A stretch of DNA of 64,000 nucleotides, taken from assembly GCA_047975765.1 (NCBI GenBank), contig JBKEEF010000012.1, positions 248,001 through 312,000 on the forward strand, given 5' to 3'. This document shows, piece after piece, positions 41,695-51,154 of this stretch. The position numbers and the translations under genes were made by a program. Source of the stretch: JAQWBS01 sp047975765. Its GTDB lineage: Bacteria > Pseudomonadota > Alphaproteobacteria > RF32 > CAG-239. Numbering within the stretch: the stretch's first letter is position 1; each line of letters starts with the position of its first letter. The notes below the pieces were generated by a model that was given only the letters and a program-made list of their open reading frames with translations, was not told the DNA's origin and searched no databases.

Positions 41695-43091
41695 AACTCT
41701 CAAATTTGTTAGAAGGTCTTCCAGAAATTGAAGTTTCTGGAATTGCCTTAGATTCAAGAAAAGTTCAAAAAGGTGATTTATTTTTTGCAATCACAGGGAA
41801 TGTAAAAAAAGGAAGTGAGTTCATTCCTGATGCCATAAAGAATGGAGCAATTGCAATTATTGGTGATGAAGACTTATCTGGTCTCTCTGTTCCATATTTT
41901 AAAATTGAAGAAATCCGCAAAATCGTGCCACTCGTCGCAAGCCGTTTTTATCACACAAAACCTAAATATGTTGTGGCTGTCACAGGCACAAATGGCAAAA
42001 CCTCTATTGCTTCTTTTGTTGCTCAGCTTTTTAAAAAGCTAGGACATAAATCAGCCACAATTGGAACATTAGGTGTTGTATCTGATGACTATAATTTTGA
42101 CTTTGGCACAACCACTCCAGATGCAATTGAATTTCATAAATCTTTACAAACTTTGGCACAAAATGGAGTTGAAGCTGTTTGTTTTGAAGCTTCTAGCCAC
42201 GGGCTTGACCAACATCGCATTGATGATACAAAAATTGAAGCAGCGGGTTTTACAAACCTCACACAAGACCATTTAGACTATCATAAAGATATGGAGCACT
42301 ATGCTCAGGCAAAGAAACTTCTCTTCACAGATATCTTGCCTCAAGATGGAATTGCTGTCCTCAATGCGGATGATGCTTATTTTGAAAATTTTGCCAACTG
42401 TGGTCGCAAAGTTTGGAGCTATGGATATAAGGGAAATGAAATTAAACTTCTTGAAGATAAAAAACACGAAATATTCTTAGAAGTTTTTGGAAAGCCTTAT
42501 CATTTCCACACAAATATTGTTGGTGATTTCCAAATTATGAATATGCTTTGTGCAGCTGGTTTGGTCATTTCTTGTGGATTTGAAACAGAAAAAGTTATTC
42601 CACTTCTTGCAGAGCTTGTTCCTCCAGCTGGTAGACTAGATTTTGCAGGAGAGCTTAAGAATGGTGCAAAAGTTTTTGTAGACTATGCTCATACGCCTGA
42701 TGCCCTTGAAAAAGCAATTCTCGCACTTCGTCCATATACCTCTTCCAATCTTGCTGTGGTCTTTGGATGTGGTGGCGACAGAGATAAAACAAAACGCCCT
42801 CTTATGGGTAAAATTGCTCAAGAATTGGCAGATGTTGTTTATGTAACAGATGACAATCCAAGAACTGAAAATGCTCAAGCTATCAGAGAAGATGTTATGA
42901 AAGGTTGCCCTCTTGCAAAAAATATTGGGGACAGAGCTCAAGCCATAAAGATAGCTATTGAAAATTTAAAAAATAACGATATCTTACTCATCGCTGGTAA
43001 GGGTCATGAAGACTATCAAATTATTGGCACTGTTAAACATCATTTTGATGATAAAGAAGAAACAAAAAAAATTATCTCTCAACTTATATAA
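41691..43091 (+). CDS. murE: UDP-MurNAc-L-Ala-D-Glu:meso-diaminopimelate ligase
   Basis: 466 residues from the ATG at 41691, which overlaps the murD stop and has AAGGAA 8 bases upstream. Motifs: GIALDSRKVQKGDLFFA at the N-terminus, P-loop TGTNGKTSIASF, EASSHGLDQHRID, and DDNPRTENAQ. The DNPR sequence is the signature for meso-diaminopimelate specificity, so the murein is of the DAP type, which fits the Mpl/LdcA recycling genes. Last enzyme of this pair; murF and mraY are not adjacent. Confidence 0.93.
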   Translation: MKLSNLLEGLPEIEVSGIALDSRKVQKGDLFFAITGNVKKGSEFIPDAIKNGAIAIIGDEDLSGLSVPYFKIEEIRKIVPLVASRFYHTKPKYVVAVTGTNGKTSIASFVAQLFKKLGHKSATIGTLGVVSDDYNFDFGTTTPDAIEFHKSLQTLAQNGVEAVCFEASSHGLDQHRIDDTKIEAAGFTNLTQDHLDYHKDMEHYAQAKKLLFTDILPQDGIAVLNADDAYFENFANCGRKVWSYGYKGNEIKLLEDKKHEIFLEVFGKPYHFHTNIVGDFQIMNMLCAAGLVISCGFETEKVIPLLAELVPPAGRLDFAGELKNGAKVFVDYAHTPDALEKAILALRPYTSSNLAVVFGCGGDRDKTKRPLMGKIAQELADVVYVTDDNPRTENAQAIREDVMKGCPLAKNIGDRAQAIKIAIENLKNNDILLIAGKGHEDYQIIGTVKHHFDDKEETKKIISQLI

Positions 43092-43108
43092 TGAAACGTA
43101 GGATTTAA

Positions 43109-43711
43109 ATGTTAGCCAATTTTGATTTTCAAGAATTTATCGGAGCTTTTTTCATTCTTTTCGCAATTATGAATGCACCTGGTGCTATTCCTGTTGTGAT
43201 TAATTTACAAAAGAAAAGAAACATCGTTAAACCAGCCAAAGCGGGTTTTGCAACTTTCTGCTTATTTATTGCTTTCTTTTATGGTGGGAACGCCTTTCTC
43301 AGCCTTTTTGGCGTGGACATTTCATCATTTGCAGTTGCAGGCTCAATTGTCATTTTCATTATCGCTATTGGTATGACACTTGATATTGAAATTGGTTCAT
43401 CAAATAATGAAGCTGTTGATAAAGATGCAACAATTGTTCCCGTTGTTTTCCCTTTGATTGCTGGTTCTGGTTCATTGACAACGCTTCTCTCAATTCGTGC
43501 ACATTATTCAACTGAAAACATTTTGCTTGCCGTTGTAGCAAACAGTTTCGTTGTTTATGGTTTATTGAAATCTGTCAGAAAAATTGAAAAAATTGCAGGT
43601 GTTGGTGTTCTTTCAACCATCCAAAAAGTTTTTGGCATTATCTTGCTCACCATTGCCGTCAAATTGTTCACAACAAATTTGGCAACAATGGTTCACAACC
43701 TTAAACTCTAA
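43109..43711 (+). CDS. MarC family integral membrane protein
   Basis: 200 residues with about six membrane helices. Family signatures are visible: IMNAPGAIPVVINL in the first helix pair and VVFPLIAGSGSLTTLLSIRA in the fourth. The family (MarC/YchE/YhgN, UPF0056) has no settled function despite the name. It follows murE by 17 bases on the same strand, behind AGGAT, so may be co-transcribed. No terminator is visible before the convergent lipoprotein gene. Confidence 0.85.
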   Translation: MLANFDFQEFIGAFFILFAIMNAPGAIPVVINLQKKRNIVKPAKAGFATFCLFIAFFYGGNAFLSLFGVDISSFAVAGSIVIFIIAIGMTLDIEIGSSNNEAVDKDATIVPVVFPLIAGSGSLTTLLSIRAHYSTENILLAVVANSFVVYGLLKSVRKIEKIAGVGVLSTIQKVFGIILLTIAVKLFTTNLATMVHNLKL

Positions 43712-43732
43712 AATAAAAGATATGGAAATGCT

Positions 43733-43882
43733 CTAGATTGTTGCACCTTCAATGCAACCTGGAGCATCTTCGTCATCACAAAGCATTGAGTTGTCATATA
43801 ATCTTTCTCTTTCTGGCTCTAAATATCCAATTGCACAGCCACTCAAAGAAAGAAGGATGAGAAGTAAAACATATTTTTTCAT
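43733..43882 (-). CDS. very small lipoprotein, 49 residues
   Basis: From the ATG at 43882 (AGGAAGG 6 bases upstream) the protein is MKKYVLLLILLSLSGC, the lipidated Cys at residue 16, then a short acidic mature part with two Cys (MLCDDEDAPGC). An in-frame start 33 bases upstream lacks an RBS and would spoil the signal peptide. Only 33 mature residues remain. Function unknown. The gene for a small membrane protein lies just upstream on the same strand. Confidence 0.7.
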   Translation of the reverse strand: MKKYVLLLILLSLSGCAIGYLEPERERLYDNSMLCDDEDAPGCIEGATI

Positions 43883-43893
43883 ATAAAACCTTC

Positions 43894-44262
43894 CTATAAA
43901 TTTGTATAAAGACAAACAAAAACCATTAAGAACATCAAAAGTCTAGAAACATGACGCAACCATGCACTCTTATCATATTCACGTGAACTTCTCCATGTCG
44001 CCAACAATATTGTGAAACTATAAAAAACCAAGACGAACAATGAAGCAATGTTAAAAATTGTCAAGACCACGACACCATTATCAATTTTCAAAGGATGAAA
44101 ATATTTGAGGTAATAGTCTGAAATACTTATTCTTCCAAGCTTATTAGAAAGCATTCTGCTTGAAATGACACTGACAATATTAACAATGATTAACCCTAAA
44201 ACACCAAACTTCCAGAAAGTTTCTCCAAGAGAGAACTTACCTTCTATAAGTTTTTTAAACAT
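43894..44262 (-). CDS. hypothetical small integral membrane protein
   Basis: 122 residues from the ATG at 44262, with GGTG about 7 bases upstream. Three hydrophobic segments are visible (about residues 18-36, 65-87 and 103-120). A charged loop RSSREYDKSAWLRHVSR lies before the last helix. I do not recognise the family. It ends 11 bases before the tiny lipoprotein gene and is likely co-transcribed with it. Confidence 0.6.
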   Translation of the reverse strand: MFKKLIEGKFSLGETFWKFGVLGLIIVNIVSVISSRMLSNKLGRISISDYYLKYFHPLKIDNGVVVLTIFNIASLFVLVFYSFTILLATWRSSREYDKSAWLRHVSRLLMFLMVFVCLYTNL

Positions 44263-44365
44263 TTTATTCACCACAAATTATTAGAACTATTTTGACTTTA
44301 TCAAGTTTTAAACTTTACGCAATAAAATTAAAAATTAAGTTAACAACTCCACGTTCATAAAATCA

Positions 44366-46087
44366 TTAGATATAACTTCTGATATCTTTATAAGGCTTAA
44401 GTCCCAACTCTTGAAGGAATTTTGCAATTCTCGCACTTTCTTTGCCCCATTTTCCATATTTTTCAATAAAATCTGCGGCAACTTTTGGAGACTTTGAAAG
44501 TTGAACTTCAATTGTTTCTGCCAAGAAAGCCTTCATCACTGAATTAAATATTTCAAAATTAATATGCAATTTACCTTCTTCATCAAAAGAAGTTACACCA
44601 TGCTCCAATAAGTAATTGAACTGCATTAAATCAGCAACACGGTGAGGATGATCAAATTTAGCTTCAGCTCTCATAAACAAACGACCTGCAACCCAACTTG
44701 TGTAAACTTGTTTTAAGGTCTTTTCATCAATTACTCCAGCTTTGACATATTCAGGCATAAAAGTAATGGAGATAACATCTGCTTTGTGTTCTTCAATAAT
44801 ATGCTTGTATTTTCCCAATGCATTTTGATATGAGCTATTTGGACCAAAAGAGTGCCCGTTTTCATGCCCAATCACAAATAAATGATCTGCCAAATCTCCA
44901 CGGTCATAATGTTCATGAAGCTCTTTTCCAACAAGCTTATCTAAAATTTTTGTTGTTTTTTCATCATCTTTAGACATTCTAACTTGGCGATGATAAGCAT
45001 TTCGACGACCATTACCTTGTTTCACAGAAAGTTTGTCATTGTTTGGTAAATTTTGAGCTGTTGTGATACCACCACGACACTGAGCATAATCACCTTTGAG
45101 TTCAACCAAATCAACATCAACCATGGTTTGTTTCAAGCCTTCATCACCACAAACATTTTGCTCATATTTATCAGCATAAGGCATCAAATTGACAAGCTCA
45201 CTCATATGATTTTTGAAAGTGAGAATCAAATCTGTTCCCTTTTTATTGATAATTCCAACACGAACACCAAGCATATCTTTTGATGTAGCTTCAATATGAT
45301 GTTCTTCAATGAGTCTTTTCAATTTTTCATTTTCAAAAATGGTTGGCGTCATTTCATCATCATAGTTTTCACGACCCAATGTAAACTCAAGTTCAGTATC
45401 TTGAAGCGTAGCCCATTTTGCATCAGCTTTTGCATCTAAATTTTCATCACTATGGCGAAGTGCTGCTGCTTGTAAGGAGAGATATTCTGAGAAATCTTTA
45501 TTTGTTACTAATTTCGATGCTTTTTCCAACTCATCAGCAGCTTGTTTGAATTCTTTTTCAAAATAAATGACATAATCGATTGCTTTGAGAAAATTTCCTT
45601 CTCTGCGAATCATTGTTCTAGCACTCAAGATTTTCTTAATTTCTTCAACTCTGTTCTGGGCAAACATCTCTAACAAAATTTTATGAAACGCTTCAACCGT
45701 CAAATCTTGAGGATAAAAATTCCTTCCTGCAAAACCATGAATATCCTTAAAAATCTCAATATGCTCTTTATCAATCCCATTGCTTCCTTCAACACCATTA
45801 AAACTGTTAAAAAAGGCCAAAGTTTTACGAGCATAGTCACTTTCTTTCGCTGCTTCTTCTAAAGCTTTTTTCTGAACAAGGTTCAAATGGTGGTCTTGTT
45901 CCAGAGAAACATTGTTCAAAATTCTTGCAGCATTTGCTAAATGTTCCAACGCTTTTTTGTCACCTTCAGCTAGTGTTTTATATCCTTCAAAATCTTTTGA
46001 AATAAGTTCAATTTTCGCAGTTTTGTTTTTGAGTGCATCGTCTAAAAAATCTTCACTAAGTGCAATTTCATAACCATTAATTTTCAT
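44366..46087 (-). CDS. M49-like zinc metallopeptidase (dipeptidyl-peptidase III-related)
   Basis: 573 residues, cytosolic. The zinc motif HENGHSFGP lies near residue 410 and the second motif EEHKADVISITF about 25 residues later, matching the HExxH ... EExxAD layout of the M49-like family also found fused to some plant Nudix proteins; classical DPP III has HELLGH and EECRAE instead. The N-terminal 220 residues are helical. It presumably trims peptides. The start overlaps the end of the MEMO-AMMECR1 gene by 11 bases, so the two are translationally coupled. Confidence 0.72.
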   Translation of the reverse strand: MKINGYEIALSEDFLDDALKNKTAKIELISKDFEGYKTLAEGDKKALEHLANAARILNNVSLEQDHHLNLVQKKALEEAAKESDYARKTLAFFNSFNGVEGSNGIDKEHIEIFKDIHGFAGRNFYPQDLTVEAFHKILLEMFAQNRVEEIKKILSARTMIRREGNFLKAIDYVIYFEKEFKQAADELEKASKLVTNKDFSEYLSLQAAALRHSDENLDAKADAKWATLQDTELEFTLGRENYDDEMTPTIFENEKLKRLIEEHHIEATSKDMLGVRVGIINKKGTDLILTFKNHMSELVNLMPYADKYEQNVCGDEGLKQTMVDVDLVELKGDYAQCRGGITTAQNLPNNDKLSVKQGNGRRNAYHRQVRMSKDDEKTTKILDKLVGKELHEHYDRGDLADHLFVIGHENGHSFGPNSSYQNALGKYKHIIEEHKADVISITFMPEYVKAGVIDEKTLKQVYTSWVAGRLFMRAEAKFDHPHRVADLMQFNYLLEHGVTSFDEEGKLHINFEIFNSVMKAFLAETIEVQLSKSPKVAADFIEKYGKWGKESARIAKFLQELGLKPYKDIRSYI

Positions 46088-47654
46088 TTTCTTTTACCTC
46101 TACTGTTTTGAAGCGATATACTTTGATACGGTTAGACCAATAGCTTGGACTCATACCTGTTTTAAGTTTTAGTGCATCTAAAAATTCTTTTGTTGTCTTA
46201 AACTCTTTCCAGACACTTGGCAAAAACAAGCCTTGTCTGTCCCCTTCTCTGATAACAATTCCATCTGAATTTTGTTCAATCTTGCTTAACAAATCTTTTT
46301 CATCCACATAACGAATACGTTCTAAATTTGTCAGCAAAGAAATTGTTATTTTAATATTTGTAAGTTCATTATTAGAAACTTTATCAAATCTCTTATCTTC
46401 TCTTGCTGCATTAAAAGCTGAACTTGCAACATCTAAAGAAACAGCTTGATACGGTATAATTGTTCCAACACAGCCTCTGAGTTCTCCATTTTTTTCAATT
46501 GTCACAAAACTTGCTCCTTTATCAAAAAGAGCTTCGGAATAATCTTTACGCGAAGGACGAAATTTTTCTTCTCTAAGAACAGCATCTTCCAAAGAAATTT
46601 TAGCAATAGAAAGTAGTTCTTGCCCATATTTTTCTGTATATTCCTGCAAAGATTTTAGTTCTGTATCAATCCCTTTATAAACCATCTCTTTTTTAGGTTC
46701 TCTGATTGAAAAATTCCAAGCACCATAACCAACCACATTTTCCTTATCTCCTGTAATATCTCCAGAATTGAGCATTTCAATTGTTTCAGGATAAAGATTA
46801 TTTTGATTTGCCAAAATCAAGGCTGTGTTAATTCCTGTCGCGCCACAAGATAATTCATTAGACACTTCTGCTTCTTTATTCATAATCATTTGTTCAGTAT
46901 AAGCATCCATTTTTTGTGCTGTTTCGTAATGATTATAATGAGATAAATCTGCAGAAAAAATAATGATTGTATCTTTTCGGTTCAAATAAGGTGCCAACCC
47001 AAAAGCCAATTCTTCTGATGTAATCGCGCCATAAGCCACGGGAACAATTTTAAAATTATTTAACACTTTTTGTAAGAAGGGAATTTGAACCTCAATGGAA
47101 TGTTCTTTGTTATGAGCTAAATTCGCTATTTTAAAACGAGGTTTTTGTGCAATCTCTTTTGCTAGTTCTGTATCAACTTTGACTGAACCAAGAGGCGTTT
47201 TAAACTGTTCATACTGAGGCATAGCAGCCCCATATAAATTGGTATGATGTGAAGGACCAACGATGATAACTGTTTTGATTTCATCCGCATATTTTTTCAA
47301 GATTGCATAAGCTTTACCTGCAACATATCCGGAATACTGATATCCTGCATGAGGAACAATCATAAGCTTTGGTAGAATGGTTTCGTTGTCACTTGTTTTT
47401 AGGTAATGTTCAACTGTTTCATCAAGTTTTTTTCGGTCAGCTGCATAAAAGATTCCAGCAACAGCAGGTTCACGAACTGCAACAACTTTTTCTTCTTCAT
47501 AGTTATTGATGTAACTATCATTAGAACCTAAAATATCGCTCAAAACAAAGTAGTTAAAAATGCCTAAAAGTATCAAAAAAACAGAAATAATTGTATATTT
47601 TACAACTTTTTTTTCAACATCAACTTCTGGCTCTTTTATTTTCATTTTTGCCAT
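46077..47654 (-). CDS. membrane-anchored MEMO1-AMMECR1 fusion protein
   Basis: 525 residues from the ATG at 47654. A basic N-terminus is followed by one helix (VVKYTIISVFLILLGIFNYFVL, about residues 18-39). Then a MEMO-like domain (about 60-330): VREPAVAGIFYAAD, LMIVPHAGYQYSG, VIIVGPSHHTNLYG and FSADLSHYNHYE. Then an AMMECR1 domain (about 345-520): GASFVTIEKNGELRGCVGTI with the LRGC motif. MEMO resembles class III extradiol dioxygenases. The fusion is known in prokaryotes; here the anchor predicts that both domains are periplasmic, which is odd for AMMECR1. No radical-SAM partner gene is nearby. Confidence 0.8.
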   Translation of the reverse strand: MAKMKIKEPEVDVEKKVVKYTIISVFLILLGIFNYFVLSDILGSNDSYINNYEEEKVVAVREPAVAGIFYAADRKKLDETVEHYLKTSDNETILPKLMIVPHAGYQYSGYVAGKAYAILKKYADEIKTVIIVGPSHHTNLYGAAMPQYEQFKTPLGSVKVDTELAKEIAQKPRFKIANLAHNKEHSIEVQIPFLQKVLNNFKIVPVAYGAITSEELAFGLAPYLNRKDTIIIFSADLSHYNHYETAQKMDAYTEQMIMNKEAEVSNELSCGATGINTALILANQNNLYPETIEMLNSGDITGDKENVVGYGAWNFSIREPKKEMVYKGIDTELKSLQEYTEKYGQELLSIAKISLEDAVLREEKFRPSRKDYSEALFDKGASFVTIEKNGELRGCVGTIIPYQAVSLDVASSAFNAAREDKRFDKVSNNELTNIKITISLLTNLERIRYVDEKDLLSKIEQNSDGIVIREGDRQGLFLPSVWKEFKTTKEFLDALKLKTGMSPSYWSNRIKVYRFKTVEVKENEN

Positions 47655-47729
47655 AACCAAACCTATCCTCACATTGTCTTTTCAAGAATAGGTTTGATTA
47701 TAATGATTATATTTATTTTTTCTACATTT

Positions 47730-49856
47730 TTATTTAGATTTGCTTTTCGCTGCTAATAAAGCCCCGAGTACAGAAGAAATGTCTTTTGCTGTTCTTTCGT
47801 TGACATAAGTTTTGTTACGCTGATTAGAAAGCAAAACATAGGAAAAAGGTTTCAAATTATAAGCTTCACCTTTGTCATATTCTTTCTTGTCAGCAGAGAC
47901 GTCAGAACTATCAAATACAACATTCCATTTTTCGCCTGAAGGAGGTTTAGGTAGTTTATAGTCCACACTGGAAAAATCTCCAGAAGTCAAAACCATAAAA
48001 TCCATATCATCGTCACTAGCTTTTCCGTTAATCACATAAGCCAGTGTTCGAGCATGTCCAACATTCCAGTCATGACCTTCCATTTCTGTTCCATCAGGAC
48101 GCATCCATTCCACCCCTTTTCGACCATTTTCTGGATTTACATTGCTTGTAAAGACATGCAAATCATTCAATGCTGGGTGATTTTGACGTAAAGCATTCAG
48201 ACGTCTAACAAACAAATAAAGTTCTTTTTCATCAGCACTAAGTTCATTTTTATTCCATTTTTCCCAATTGTGATACACACCTTCATTGTCAATGCAATAA
48301 GGATTATTATTACCATTCTGAGTTCTAGCCAACTCATCTCCGCCATAAGTGAGCGGAACACCTTTAGAAAGAATATTCATGGCATGAACAGATTTCATTC
48401 TGGTCAAATGTTCTTTAGCATCATGAGACTTATGGTGAAAAGCATCAGGACTGCCATCTCGATTTTCTTCGCCATTTTCCCAGTTATTTTTTCCAAATTT
48501 CAAAGCGTCGGCAAGTGTGAAACCATCATGTGTCATTGTCGTTCCAACAACGTTTGACTCACCTGTTTGAAAATTCACCATTTCGGAACCAGAAACTTGA
48601 GAAGCTAGAGCACCATTTTTGCCACCAACAGCACTATAAAACTCCCCAGCATTCTCCCGTCTTTCATCCGTCCAACATTTTGCTCTAGGTGCATAGATTG
48701 CAAAGTCATTTTTATAGATATGTCCTCTCGCATCCCAAGGTTCGAGATAGACACCAATACCCATGTCCATAGCACGGTTAATGCCTTTAACAAAAGTTCC
48801 TTCTGGCAAAAACTGAGCATATTTATTAGAAGCACAAGCCCCGGCTAAATCAAAGCGAAGAGAATCTATTCCATTTTCAGCACAAAAATCTATGAATTGA
48901 TTGAAATATGCTTCTCCAGCAGGACTTTCTAAATTCATAGAATTTCCGCAGCCAGTTCTATCAGAAAATAAAGATTTATCATGATCTTCAAGATAGTAAA
49001 ACGAAGGGGCATCTATTCCCTTAAAAGAGATAGTTGTTGCTGAATCTCCTTGTGAGGCATATTCACCACTATGATTGAAGACAACATCAAAACAAACTTT
49101 AATGTCGTTTTTATGAAGTTCATTGATTGCAGACTTCATGCTTTTCAAATCACCATATCTTGGATTAATTGCTAAACCAACTGTATTATAACCCCAAGCA
49201 TCTATTTTACCCTCATAATCTTTTAGTCTTCTGTCTGTGCAACTAATCAAAGGTGGAAGAAACTCAACTTCATTAAAACCTAAATCTTGGAGATAAGCAA
49301 TTGTATCAGGATGGGCAAAAGCTTCAAATTTACCCCTAATTTCTTTAGGTAATGCTTTGTTTATTTTTGAAAAAGATTTGATATTTATTTCATAAATGGA
49401 AGTTTTTCCGCCTGGAAAATGAGGATACTTTTTCAAAAAAGGAAATTCTATAGCATCTTTTTGAGGATTGTTTTCAGTAACAACACTTTTGGGCATTACT
49501 GCCGCACTGTCAAGTCTATTGAATGTTTTAAGGCTCTCATCTTTCCATACATTATCAAAAGATTTTGAAATCTCGTGAGCATATAGATCAAGGAGAAGTT
49601 TATTAGAGTCAAAATAAAGCCCTTTTTCAGGAGCGAATTCACCATGCACCCTAAAGCCATATTTTTGTCCTGGTTTTACATTTTTGAGTATCACACTCCA
49701 GTAGTTATCTTTATCTTTTTTCAAGTCAAGTTGTGTTTCTGATTTTTCGTCTTCAGAAAATAGACAAACTTGAATTCTTTCCGCTGTTTCGGAATATAGT
49801 CTAAAAGTAGTTCCTTCTGTTGAGTAAGAACAACCTAATCTTGGTTTTTCTGCCAT
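47730..49856 (-). CDS. glgX: glycogen debranching enzyme (GlgX-type GH13)
   Basis: 708 residues from the ATG at 49856 (GGATGG upstream). An N-terminal CBM48-like domain (PRLGCSYSTEGTTFRLYS) precedes the GH13 barrel: VCFDVVFNHSGEY, SLRFDLAGACASN with the nucleophile Asp, YLEPWDARGH with the acid/base Glu and TMTHDGFTL. C-terminal beta domain near FSYVLLSNQR. It cleaves alpha-1,6 branches of limit dextrin during glycogen breakdown. No other glycogen genes are in the window. The GlgX/isoamylase boundary is not certain. Confidence 0.85.
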   Translation of the reverse strand: MAEKPRLGCSYSTEGTTFRLYSETAERIQVCLFSEDEKSETQLDLKKDKDNYWSVILKNVKPGQKYGFRVHGEFAPEKGLYFDSNKLLLDLYAHEISKSFDNVWKDESLKTFNRLDSAAVMPKSVVTENNPQKDAIEFPFLKKYPHFPGGKTSIYEINIKSFSKINKALPKEIRGKFEAFAHPDTIAYLQDLGFNEVEFLPPLISCTDRRLKDYEGKIDAWGYNTVGLAINPRYGDLKSMKSAINELHKNDIKVCFDVVFNHSGEYASQGDSATTISFKGIDAPSFYYLEDHDKSLFSDRTGCGNSMNLESPAGEAYFNQFIDFCAENGIDSLRFDLAGACASNKYAQFLPEGTFVKGINRAMDMGIGVYLEPWDARGHIYKNDFAIYAPRAKCWTDERRENAGEFYSAVGGKNGALASQVSGSEMVNFQTGESNVVGTTMTHDGFTLADALKFGKNNWENGEENRDGSPDAFHHKSHDAKEHLTRMKSVHAMNILSKGVPLTYGGDELARTQNGNNNPYCIDNEGVYHNWEKWNKNELSADEKELYLFVRRLNALRQNHPALNDLHVFTSNVNPENGRKGVEWMRPDGTEMEGHDWNVGHARTLAYVINGKASDDDMDFMVLTSGDFSSVDYKLPKPPSGEKWNVVFDSSDVSADKKEYDKGEAYNLKPFSYVLLSNQRNKTYVNERTAKDISSVLGALLAAKSKSK

Positions 49857-49915
49857 TGCTTTCCATCCCATAGGTTAGAGTCTATTCATTTTATGAGACG
49901 AGTATAGCACCAATT

Positions 49916-50584
49916 TTAGACAAAATCAAAGGAAATAAAATCAAAAAAAGTGACAAAAGAATCAAATTTTAACACATTGTTTTCACTGATTATTTCACCC
50001 CAAATTGGTTTTCCAATCAAAATTGGTAAAGCATTCATATTCACAGCACAGTCCAAGTCTTGACGAGAGTCTCCAACTACCCAAACTTTTTGTGGGGAAA
50101 TTTCTTCAGGATTTAAAAAACCTTCAAGTGCTTTCCAACCATGTTCAGGAAAAGGTTTATCCTTTTTTGCCTCATGTCCACAAACAATTTTTTCAAATAA
50201 ATCCGGTGAATAGAGTTCTGAAAATTCTGGCTCAAAAAGTTTACGATCTTTATTGGTCATAATCATCAACTTGATACCATTGTCCTTTAGTTTTTTCAAA
50301 ACTTCATCTGAACCTTTTGGCTTTTGAATGAAGTGAGCTACATTTTTTTCATATTCAACTTTATAATCTTCATAAGCTTGTTTGGCTAAGTCAGTACCAA
50401 AAACGTTGGGAAAATTGTCTCTAAAGGATAAGTTTTCATCTCTTTTTAAACGTGAAATTTCCCATTTTGGCAAGCCATATTTTGCCAAAACTTTTTCAAC
50501 TGAATGAACAATAACATTTCGAGTTATTGCTAAAGTATCATCCCAATCAAACAAAACATATTTTAGTTCATTTGTCGCAAGCAT
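49916..50584 (-). CDS. HAD family hydrolase (phosphoglycolate phosphatase-like)
   Basis: 222 residues from the ATG at 50584, with GGAGG 7 bases upstream; a start 30 bases earlier lies within the upstream gene's terminator. HAD motifs: YVLFDWDDTLA (motif I), IMTNK (II), KKDKPFPEHG (III) and WVVGDSRQDLDCA (IV), with a helical C1 cap between I and II. Phosphatase for a small phosphorylated metabolite; the substrate cannot be read. Confidence 0.85.
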   Translation of the reverse strand: MLATNELKYVLFDWDDTLAITRNVIVHSVEKVLAKYGLPKWEISRLKRDENLSFRDNFPNVFGTDLAKQAYEDYKVEYEKNVAHFIQKPKGSDEVLKKLKDNGIKLMIMTNKDRKLFEPEFSELYSPDLFEKIVCGHEAKKDKPFPEHGWKALEGFLNPEEISPQKVWVVGDSRQDLDCAVNMNALPILIGKPIWGEIISENNVLKFDSFVTFFDFISFDFV

Positions 50585-50596
50585 AAAATTTCCTCC

Positions 50597-50632
50597 AAAA
50601 AAAGCTCCTAACACTTATAGTGAGGAGCTTTT
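50597..50632 (-). terminator. intrinsic terminator overlapping a stop codon
   Basis: Minus strand AAAAGCTCCT/AGGAGCTTTTTTT around a 13-base loop. The upstream arm lies in the last codons of the 138-residue gene, separating it from the HAD gene. Confidence 0.7.
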
Positions 50633-51031
50633 GAATCTTTGTGTGGGTCGCATAAACTTGAAGAGAAGAAATCTTTCGCATTTTTCCCAAAAGTTCTCAA
50701 CATGGCACCTAAATATCTTGTATTTAAAATACCTAAAGACAAGATAACATTCAATTTTTTTCAATTTGTTTTTTTCAAACAAATCAAGCCAACAGATTAG
50801 CAGTTTGTGGCTCCGAATAGCAAAATATATGACATTTGTGTCAGATCCAGCATATTCTTGAAGCAGTTCAATTTTTTCTTTGAGCATCTTTTTAATGAGA
50901 ATTCTCTTTTTTCTTGGCAGTCCTGCGAATGATAAAACTTGCGCTTTAAATCCATACCCCAAGACATCCAAATAATCTTTGATTTCATTCATAGCTGAGA
51001 CTAAAAGAATTTTTTCTTCATCTGTTTTCAT
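50615..51031 (-). CDS. hypothetical basic protein, 138 residues
   Basis: I do not recognise it. The N-terminal half is helical and charged (LPRKKRILIKKMLKEKIELL); the second half is rich in Phe, Lys and Cys (LVFRYFKYKIFRCHVENFWEKC) and ends RPTQRFKSSSL. No signal peptide or clear membrane helix. The start lacks a clear RBS. The terminator built into its last codons suggests a genuine transcription unit. Confidence 0.5.
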   Translation of the reverse strand: MKTDEEKILLVSAMNEIKDYLDVLGYGFKAQVLSFAGLPRKKRILIKKMLKEKIELLQEYAGSDTNVIYFAIRSHKLLICWLDLFEKNKLKKIECYLVFRYFKYKIFRCHVENFWEKCERFLLFKFMRPTQRFKSSSL

Positions 51032-51116
51032 AAATTTTCAATTTAATAGTTTTACAATAATTTTTTATATTCTCTAATATTAATTATCCGACCTTAAAAT
51101 GTCAACCTCTCAAAGA

Positions 51117-51148
51117 AAAAAACCTCCCTAACTTTTGGGAGGTTTTTA
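51117..51148 (-). terminator. serS intrinsic terminator
   Basis: AAAACCTCCC/GGGAGGTTTT hairpin directly after the serS stop on the minus strand. Confidence 0.85.
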
Positions 51149-51154
51149 CACAAA

